A stretch of DNA of 5,834 nucleotides from Anaerolineae bacterium (GTDB lineage Bacteria > Chloroflexota > Anaerolineae > Promineifilales > Promineifilaceae): assembly GCA_028284105.1 (NCBI GenBank), contig JANQSK010000456.1:1-5834 (forward strand), read 5' to 3'. Positions 1 through 5,064 of this stretch are shown here, in pieces. The translations under genes and the position numbers were made by a program. Below the pieces are notes generated by a model. The model was not told the DNA's origin. It ran no database searches and was given only the letters and a program-made list of their open reading frames with translations. Each line of letters starts with the position of its first letter. Within the stretch, counting starts at the first letter, position 1.

Positions 1-1431
1 TTTCAAGGTGGATTCACCTTAAATACAGCCCAACAAGTTGCCAATGCGTCTCGCCAAGATTTAAATCAGCTCTTTAGCAAATCGTTACTTCAGCGGTCCG
101 GACAAGCAACAACTCGTTTTTCTTGTCACCCCATCGTGCAACAGTTTGCCGCTGAATCGATTGATGCGGCTCTTTTAGAATCTGCCCAGCGCAATCACGC
201 CCAAGATTTTCTTAAACTGGTTCAATCTTTTCAAGACAATGATGGCTATTCTGTTGAGAATTTGGACAAAACGACACAACAGCTTGGGTCTGAGTTAGAT
301 AATATTCGTGAGGGATGGAAAACGGCCGTTTCTCAAACCAACCTCTCCCTGCTTGGGTCAGCCCTTGTGGGCATGAGTAAACTCTATGCCAGCCAAAGCT
401 GGTTTCGAGAAGGCGCATCCCTTTTTGAATGGACCATTCAAACATTAGGAACCGAATTCAATCAAAAACGTTCAGACGATGAACTCCTCTTCTGGGGGCA
501 TTTGCACGGATTTACAGCCGGTCTGTTTTTGTATTTAAGTGAGGTTCAATCTGCAAAAGACCTTGCAACACGGGCTGTTAATACGCTAAAACACTTAAAC
601 GCTCCTGATGAAATTGGATATGCGTGGAATATGCTCGGCATCAGCAAACTGTATCAAGGTGATTTCCAAGGAGCCATTGACGCACTCGAAACCAGTCAAA
701 AAAGCTATGCTCAAACCAACAATCTAGGCCAAATGCTTGGACCTCTGATTAACCTAGGTAGTGTTTATCAACGAGTTGGGGATTATGAAAAAGGTCTGAA
801 TTCGCTCATGGAAGCGTATGATATTTCAGAGCGCATCAATGATCCTCGTGGCTCAACACATCTGCTTAACAATATTGGTGGGATCCTTTTCTCAATGGGC
901 CGTTTTGAAGAAGCAACCGACTATTTTGAACGGTGCAACCAGCTCTGTAAAGATACAGGCTACCCGATGGTTCAATCAGGGGCTTTACTCAATTTAGCAG
1001 AACTTCAGATCAGAATGGAAACCCATGATGCAGCCAAAATTGAGACTTATTTAGAAGAAGGGCTTACTTTGAGTCAAAAAATTGGTGACAAGCAAAAGGA
1101 AGCCAGAGCCAACAAGCTGTATGCCGATCATTGGATTCAATCGAATAAATTAGATCAAGCAATAATCAACCTACACCAAGGGCTTGCACTCGTTTGGAAT
1201 GTCAAAGCAATGACCACAATTTACGAATTGCTTTTGGGATTTGCAAACTATTATTTGAACAGTTCCAGAGTGGATTTAGCAAAGAAGGTGTTAGCCATCT
1301 TAACAACCCAGGAAGGAGTTCCTGAGCATATCAAGAATCAAGCCAAAGACTTTACAAATAAATTTGAGGTCTCATTAGATGATCCAATTGAAATCGACAG
1401 CCTAATTACTCAAATTCAAGACAATAAATAA
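1..1431 (+). CDS. STAND-type ATPase/TPR transcriptional regulator or signalling protein, C-terminal part (5' end outside window)
   Basis: The frame is open from base 1 to the TAA at 1429-1431, so 476 residues of a longer protein are visible. The first ~50 residues (start GGFTLNTAQQVANA, then LFSKSLLQRS and FSCHPIVQQFAAES) match the winged-helix segment that follows the NB-ARC/AAA ATPase in AfsR/LuxR/MalT-like STAND proteins. An ELDNIREGW motif (292-318) resembles the conserved EldNlraAl element that opens the helical repeats in that family. At least six TPR-like units of about 40 residues follow, from about 613, 724, 844, 964, 1087 and 1204. The first is most canonical (AWNMLGISKLYQGDFQGAID). 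No output domain follows the TPRs, so any DNA-binding or cyclase domain would be N-terminal and unseen. An in-frame GTG at 136 is not a credible start because it would split the winged helix. Such proteins normally act in the cytoplasm as ATP-gated switches, with the TPR array as ligand or partner sensor. The ligand is unknown. Confidence 0.85.
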   Translation, partial: FQGGFTLNTAQQVANASRQDLNQLFSKSLLQRSGQATTRFSCHPIVQQFAAESIDAALLESAQRNHAQDFLKLVQSFQDNDGYSVENLDKTTQQLGSELDNIREGWKTAVSQTNLSLLGSALVGMSKLYASQSWFREGASLFEWTIQTLGTEFNQKRSDDELLFWGHLHGFTAGLFLYLSEVQSAKDLATRAVNTLKHLNAPDEIGYAWNMLGISKLYQGDFQGAIDALETSQKSYAQTNNLGQMLGPLINLGSVYQRVGDYEKGLNSLMEAYDISERINDPRGSTHLLNNIGGILFSMGRFEEATDYFERCNQLCKDTGYPMVQSGALLNLAELQIRMETHDAAKIETYLEEGLTLSQKIGDKQKEARANKLYADHWIQSNKLDQAIINLHQGLALVWNVKAMTTIYELLLGFANYYLNSSRVDLAKKVLAILTTQEGVPEHIKNQAKDFTNKFEVSLDDPIEIDSLITQIQDNK

Positions 1432-1432
1432 T

Positions 1433-2038
1433 TCAAGCAGCACTTTCATCTGAGCGATACTGTTTTTGAAAATCTAAAATACTTTCCCGAAGATCATATA
1501 GCTTTTGATTTTGTTTTTGTATACTTTCAATGAATTTTATTTGTTGCTCACTTAATCTTTCTTTTGAATCATCAAGAAGAAGCAACTCAGAGAATCCGCG
1601 AATAAATTGAATTGGAAGAGCTGTTTCATATCCTAATGAGACTATAAATTCAAAGGCAGTCCATTGCTTTATTACAATTTCGGCCTTGATGATGAATCCC
1701 AATGTTTGTTCTTCAATAATGATAGGATTAGCAAAAAAATGAATTAATTCCACTTTATATTCATCTGTATATTTCTTTGGACCTGTTTGCTTGGGAATCG
1801 CGAATGGATTAATAGCAAAGTTGTTAATTTGCTTGACAAATTTGTCTCGTTCTTCAAAATTCATTAGAGCATTCTCACCCAATAGTTTAGAGAGTGGAAA
1901 GCCAACAAAATTTGAAACATCTGAAACCCCGTAAAATTGCTTTGCGACATCATTTATAAATTCAATTTGATGTTTGGCATCTACAACTACAATTGCATCT
2001 TCTAAGGTGTTTAAGAGTTGTTCATTACTGTATTTCAT
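1433..2038 (-). CDS. PAS-domain protein with degenerate histidine-kinase DHp (HisKA-like) helix, no ATPase domain
   Basis: This 201-residue soluble protein has no signal peptide or membrane segment. Residues ~3-120 look like a PAS sensor (LLNTLEDAIVVVDAKHQIEF, then FINDVAKQFYGVSD). Residues ~127-190 resemble a kinase dimerisation/phosphotransfer hairpin: IRGFSELLLL, then LSEQQIKFIESIQKQNQKL and a final ILDF. Aligned without gaps to the H-box SHELRTPLxxIxGyxELL, it keeps Glu138, Pro142, Ile146, Gly148 and Glu151-Leu152. The phospho-acceptor His is Tyr137 and the Arg-Thr pair is Ala-Leu. The HATPase domain is absent, so it should not be an active kinase; a dimeric sensor or partner-binding role is inference. 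GC is about 32%, well below its neighbours. It starts 15 bp after the IclR gene on the same strand with only a weak GAG as Shine-Dalgarno, so it is probably read from the IclR transcript. Its stop is one base from the stop of the convergent TPR gene. Confidence 0.8.
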   Translation of the reverse strand: MKYSNEQLLNTLEDAIVVVDAKHQIEFINDVAKQFYGVSDVSNFVGFPLSKLLGENALMNFEERDKFVKQINNFAINPFAIPKQTGPKKYTDEYKVELIHFFANPIIIEEQTLGFIIKAEIVIKQWTAFEFIVSLGYETALPIQFIRGFSELLLLDDSKERLSEQQIKFIESIQKQNQKLYDLRESILDFQKQYRSDESAA

Positions 2039-2053
2039 ATAGTTTCGTTTGCT

Positions 2054-2812
2054 CTAGCGCGTAAAAATCATGTGACCTAGCCGCCGGGAAACTTGATTTG
2101 CAGAATTAATAACGGCACGGCGATACTCGTCCATTCTTTGTTCAAATTGCCGAATAGGAATAGCCAAGGTCAATGAGGCAACCATTTGTCCTGAGTAATC
2201 AAAAATAGGTGCTGCCACACATCCTAATCCCAAAACGGCTTCCTCAAAATCATAGGCGTACCCCTGTTTCACGACTTGACTCAGCTCTTGTTCCAAAGTA
2301 GCACTATCCTGAATTGAGTTGTGTGTCATGGGTTCAAAGCCATGTTCTCGAAAGATGTAATCATGCACTTCTTCTGAACTGTATGCCATGGCCACCTTAC
2401 CAGCCGCAATACAGTGGGCATGGAAACGCATATCTGGCGTTGAAACAGTATTAAACAGGGCATTTTTCTTAGCGATCTTGTCTGCAAACAGGATTTTCCC
2501 GCCAGCCAACACCCCAAGCAAAATAGTTTCATCATACTTGCGTGCTAGTTGCTCCATCCCCTTACGCGCTTCAGCCTGAAGTGAACTCGAACCCAATACC
2601 ACCTGACTTAATTCTAATACACGCCACCCAATCTCGTACCGCCGGCTCACATTTTGTTTGAGCAGGCCAATTTCTGAGAGGGAAGAGGCTAAATCATGTG
2701 TTGTGGACGTACTCCACCCTAAAACATTGGCAAGTTCACTAATTCCCCACTCAGGGGTTTCAAGCGTGAACAATTTAAGCATTTGGCTTGTTCGGTCAAT
2801 TGTTCCTAACAT
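2054..2812 (-). CDS. IclR-family transcriptional regulator, probable regulator of the divergent kynurenine operon
   Basis: At 252 residues it has the usual IclR-family length. Residues ~1-65 form the N-terminal winged helix-turn-helix, with ISELANVLGWSTSTTHDLAS (24-43) as the helix-turn-helix and SRRYEIG as the wing. Residues ~75-250 are the effector-binding domain. It shows the family landmarks HAHCIAAGKVAMA (131-143, the usual hatAlGKalLA) and GYAYDFEEAVLGLGCVAAPIFD (184-205), which includes the conserved Cys198. A GGTGA Shine-Dalgarno (2816-2820) lies just upstream of the ATG, supporting this start. It is divergent from the formamidase-transporter-kynureninase operon across 182 bp carrying a perfect palindrome, the usual layout for an IclR regulator controlling a catabolic operon and itself. 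A kynurenine-pathway metabolite as effector is inference. Known kyn operons of Proteobacteria use the Lrp/AsnC-type KynR instead. The PAS gene follows on the same strand. Confidence 0.93.
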   Translation of the reverse strand: MLGTIDRTSQMLKLFTLETPEWGISELANVLGWSTSTTHDLASSLSEIGLLKQNVSRRYEIGWRVLELSQVVLGSSSLQAEARKGMEQLARKYDETILLGVLAGGKILFADKIAKKNALFNTVSTPDMRFHAHCIAAGKVAMAYSSEEVHDYIFREHGFEPMTHNSIQDSATLEQELSQVVKQGYAYDFEEAVLGLGCVAAPIFDYSGQMVASLTLAIPIRQFEQRMDEYRRAVINSANQVSRRLGHMIFTR

Positions 2813-2815
2813 TTT

Positions 2816-2820
2816 TCACC
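2816..2820 (-). promoter_or_regulatory. Ribosome binding site of the IclR gene
   Basis: GGTGA on the minus strand lies 3 bases before the ATG at 2812-2810. It is a slightly close but acceptable Shine-Dalgarno and fixes the IclR start. Confidence 0.55.
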
Positions 2821-2822
2821 AT

Positions 2823-2850
2823 TTGAATCTTGAAGTTTTCCGATTATATC
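2823..2850 (+). promoter_or_regulatory. Candidate promoter of the kynurenine operon
   Basis: TTGAAT (2823-2828), a 16-bp spacer and TATATC (2845-2850) form a moderate sigma-70-like promoter whose -10 lies inside the palindrome. It overlaps the opposing promoter almost completely, so polymerase could hardly occupy both at once. The predicted leader to the ATG at 2995 is about 140 bases. No other convincing promoter is visible nearer the gene. Confidence 0.4.
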
Positions 2851-2853
2851 GGA
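2839..2853. promoter_or_regulatory. Perfect 15-bp palindrome, candidate IclR operator
   Basis: TCCGAT-TAT-ATCGGA is a perfect inverted repeat with 6-bp arms and a 3-bp centre. It lies 26 bp upstream of the IclR start and about 141 bp upstream of the hydrolase start. It covers a perfect TATAAT on the minus strand and a TATATC on the plus strand. IclR-family proteins such as PcaR/PobR bind palindromic sites of similar length with a CGAT/ATCG core, often over the promoter. Assignment to the divergent IclR protein follows from position and symmetry only. Confidence 0.65.
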
Positions 2854-2871
2854 TTTACTCCTGTCATTCAG
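2843..2871 (-). promoter_or_regulatory. Candidate promoter of the IclR (and PAS) genes
   Basis: Read on the minus strand, TATAAT (2848-2843) is a consensus -10 hexamer. At a 17-bp spacing the -35 would be CTGAAT (2871-2866), a poor match. The start of transcription would fall near 2836, giving a leader of about 24 bases before the ATG at 2812. The -10 lies within the palindrome, so autorepression is expected if that is the operator. Confidence 0.5.
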
Positions 2872-2984
2872 AAAAATAATGAGAAAATCGATCAAAGAAA
2901 GCAGTATGAGTTATCAAATCGCTTTTCACACTTCATCCCCAGCTACCTTAATTGGCAGCTTTCCAATGATAAGCATGAAACATC

Positions 2985-2990
2985 GGAGGA
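2985..2990 (+). promoter_or_regulatory. Ribosome binding site that sets the hydrolase start
   Basis: GGAGGA lies 4 bases before the ATG at 2995. It is the strongest Shine-Dalgarno in the window and decides this start over an in-frame ATG at 2830, which has no such site and would place coding sequence over the operator and promoter region. Confidence 0.85.
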
Positions 2991-2994
2991 TTTT

Positions 2995-3816
2995 ATGTCT
3001 GACACCACGTTAGTATCGGCAGAAAGTTATACTCAGCTACCTCAGCAAAAAGCTGACCATCGCATTACCTACGGGAATGATCCCTCACAATTTGGCGATC
3101 TTTTTTTACCGAGTGGCGATGGTCCACACCCTGTGTTGTTCTTGCTACACGGAGGCTGCTGGCGTGCTCAATATGGGCTGGAACCGATGGGGCAACTGGC
3201 TAGAGCGTTTGCCAAGCAAGGGCTAGCGGTATGGAGTCTTGAGTATCGTCGTTTGGGCAATGGGGGTGGCTGGCCGAACACTTTTCTCGATGTGGCCAAT
3301 GGTGCAGATAAATTACGGGAGCTTGCTGATGAATATCATCTTGATTTGGATCGCATTGTCGTATCAGGTCATTCGGCAGGCGGTCATTTGGCGCTTTGGT
3401 CAGCTGCACGGCCGTTAATTTCTCCCAAAAGCCCCATCTACACACCTAACCCGCTCAAATTTAAAAGCGTCGTTGCCCTTGCCCCCGTCTGCGATCTCGA
3501 ACGCGCTGTGGCTTGGGACATCTGCGTTGATGCTGCAGATATCTTGGTCGGGGGTCATCCGCGCCAAAATTATGAAAATTACTATCAAGGGTCACCGAGT
3601 GCCCTTTTACCGCTCAATGTTCGACATATCACCATCAACGGCACACTGGATGACATTGTGCCCATTGAATATGTGACCCACTTTGTTGAAAGCGCCCACA
3701 AGCTAGGAGATAACGCGACGCTCATAGGTGTTCCAGATGTGGGGCATTTTGAAATCGTGATGGCTTCTCACCCGGCTGGGAAGCTCGTCATTGATACGAT
3801 CCTGTCGGAGTTCTAA
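2995..3816 (+). CDS. Alpha/beta-hydrolase of the arylformamidase (kynurenine formamidase) type
   Basis: From the ATG behind GGAGGA the product is 273 residues, a normal size for this family, with no signal peptide. The fold's landmarks appear in order: the oxyanion-hole motif HGGCW (52-56), the nucleophile elbow GHSAGGHLA with Ser127, the acid in GTLDDIVP (Asp219) and the base in VGHFE (His251). The HGGxW plus GHSAGxHLA combination is typical of AFMID-like N-formylkynurenine formamidase, which hydrolyses N-formyl-L-kynurenine to kynurenine plus formate in the cytoplasm. It is unrelated to the metal-dependent KynB cyclase-type formamidase of many bacteria. Co-operonic kynureninase two genes downstream is the main argument for this substrate. 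By sequence alone it could be another BD-FAE-like esterase or carboxylesterase. The next gene begins 5 bases after its stop. GC in sampled parts is above 50%, higher than the genes to the left. Confidence 0.82.
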   Translation: MSDTTLVSAESYTQLPQQKADHRITYGNDPSQFGDLFLPSGDGPHPVLFLLHGGCWRAQYGLEPMGQLARAFAKQGLAVWSLEYRRLGNGGGWPNTFLDVANGADKLRELADEYHLDLDRIVVSGHSAGGHLALWSAARPLISPKSPIYTPNPLKFKSVVALAPVCDLERAVAWDICVDAADILVGGHPRQNYENYYQGSPSALLPLNVRHITINGTLDDIVPIEYVTHFVESAHKLGDNATLIGVPDVGHFEIVMASHPAGKLVIDTILSEF

Positions 3817-3821
3817 ACAAT

Positions 3822-5051
3822 ATGACAAACTCTTCACCAACAAAACAGCTCCCTTTTGCTGAATTCGTCGCCTTAATGGCGCTCATGATTGCATTAACGG
3901 CCGTTTCTATCGACGCCATGCTGCCCGCCCTACCCCAAATCGGGGAAGAACTTGGCGTTCTTCGGGCAAACGATAGCCAGTTGATCCTCTCATCATTTTT
4001 TGTAGGCTTGGCAATCGGCCAGCTATTTTATGGCCCAGTTTCCGATAGCCTGGGTCGCAAGCCAACCATCTACTTTGGAATTGTCCTGTTTATTGCGGGG
4101 TGTATCCTCTCGATCGTGGCACAAGATTTTCGCATGATGCTCACCGCACGCGTTTTACAAGGTTTAGGCATTGCCAGCCCCCGAAGCGTGGCTGTTGCCA
4201 TTGTGCGTGACCAATTTTCTGGCCCGATGATGGCCCGTGTCATGTCTTTTATCATGTCTGTCTTCATTCTGATGCCGATTATTGCACCCGTCATGGGACA
4301 AGGGATATTGTTATTTGCAGGATGGCGCGCCATATTTGGCTTCTTGTTGGCGCTGGCGGTCATTGCATTTATTTGGTTTGGCATAAGACAATCTGAAACA
4401 TTATCCTCTGAAAACCGCATCGACTTTTCTGCGAAGCTCCTATTTGCAGGATTTAGAGAGGTGCTCACCAATCGGACCGCCTTGGGATTCACTATAGCCT
4501 CAGGTTTGATTTCAGGTGCATTTTTGGGGTATCTCAATTCTGCTCAGCCGGTTTTTCAAGAACAATATCAATTAGGTGCCCGCTTTCCATTGATTTTTGC
4601 AGTTGTAGCAATTGCAAGTGGCCTCGCATTTATCCTCAATGCCAATCTCGTTATGCGTTATGGGATGATTAAGTTGACCTCAACGGCCAACATGTTTTTG
4701 GCCGCAATTTCGATCATTTATTTTGTTTATGCCTATTTTATGCAGGGACACCCCCCACTTTGGACTTTAATTGCTTATTTTTTGGCAAATCTCTTCGCAA
4801 TTGGCATATTATTTGGCAACCTCAACTCCATGGCGATGGAACCGCTGGGACATATCGCTGGCATTGGAACGGCCGTTGTGAGTTCGCTCGCTAGCTTTAT
4901 TTCAATTCCATTAGGCGCATGGGTAGGACAAGGTTTTAATGGCACCGTTTTGCCACTGATAGGTGGTTTTGCAATATTAAGCTTTATATCGATTTTTGTA
5001 ATTCAATGGGCGAATGGTGCCCCACAACCCAAACCCGCATTTGAACAATAA
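3822..5051 (+). CDS. MFS transporter, Bcr/CflA (DHA1, 12-TM) type, in a kynurenine operon
   Basis: The 409-residue inner-membrane protein has about 12 hydrophobic segments (roughly 13-35, 53-75, 82-101, 105-127, 140-162, 165-188, 222-242, 255-275, 286-308, 312-335, 345-367 and 374-396), with a hydrophilic central loop at ~189-217. Family motifs are SIDAMLPALPQI in TM1, motif A GPVSDSLGRKP (71-81) between TM2 and TM3, RVLQGLG then AIVRDQF in TM4, and a motif-C-like APVMGQG (155-161) in TM5. The Bcr/CflA family comprises proton-coupled efflux carriers for drugs and small metabolites. It sits 5 bases after the formamidase stop, with GGAG at 3807-3810 inside that gene as the likely Shine-Dalgarno, so translation is probably coupled. 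Kynureninase starts 13 bases downstream. Context suggests handling of tryptophan, kynurenine or anthranilate. Family precedent favours export, but direction and substrate cannot be read from the sequence. Confidence 0.9.
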   Translation: MTNSSPTKQLPFAEFVALMALMIALTAVSIDAMLPALPQIGEELGVLRANDSQLILSSFFVGLAIGQLFYGPVSDSLGRKPTIYFGIVLFIAGCILSIVAQDFRMMLTARVLQGLGIASPRSVAVAIVRDQFSGPMMARVMSFIMSVFILMPIIAPVMGQGILLFAGWRAIFGFLLALAVIAFIWFGIRQSETLSSENRIDFSAKLLFAGFREVLTNRTALGFTIASGLISGAFLGYLNSAQPVFQEQYQLGARFPLIFAVVAIASGLAFILNANLVMRYGMIKLTSTANMFLAAISIIYFVYAYFMQGHPPLWTLIAYFLANLFAIGILFGNLNSMAMEPLGHIAGIGTAVVSSLASFISIPLGAWVGQGFNGTVLPLIGGFAILSFISIFVIQWANGAPQPKPAFEQ

Positions 5052-5055
5052 GGAT

Positions 5056-5061
5056 GAAGGA
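5056..5061 (+). promoter_or_regulatory. Ribosome binding site of kynureninase
   Basis: GAAGGA lies 3 bases before the ATG at 5065, just after the transporter stop (5049-5051). It supports this start and co-translation from one operon mRNA. Confidence 0.6.
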
Positions 5062-5064
5062 AAC

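Noticed and set aside
136..138. GTG as the start of the TPR protein
   Set aside because: The frame is open to base 1 and the upstream residues are a recognisable winged-helix segment of the same protein. The gene is simply cut by the window edge.
2326..2879. Short open frames overlapping the IclR gene (minus 2326-2535, plus 2388-2579, plus 2658-2879)
   Set aside because: All are shadows of the IclR coding sequence. The last one also runs across the promoter region without a Shine-Dalgarno.
2864..2882. TCATT...AATGA inverted repeat in the leader
   Set aside because: Five-base arms with a nine-base gap are expected by chance in AT-rich DNA. It is far weaker than the 2839-2853 palindrome.
2906..3013. 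Possible 35-codon leader peptide starting at ATG 2906
   Set aside because: It has no tryptophan codons, no run of regulatory codons, only a weak AAAGAAAG upstream, and overlaps the hydrolase start. There is no sign of attenuation hairpins.
3200..3676. Open frames on both strands overlapping the hydrolase (minus 3200-3445, plus 3473-3676)
   Set aside because: They overlap the catalytic core of a clear alpha/beta-hydrolase and show no family features or ribosome binding site.
4070..4537. 155-codon open frame on the minus strand inside the MFS gene
   Set aside because: It is antisense to well-conserved transmembrane coding sequence, has no recognisable domain and is explained by codon bias of the real gene.
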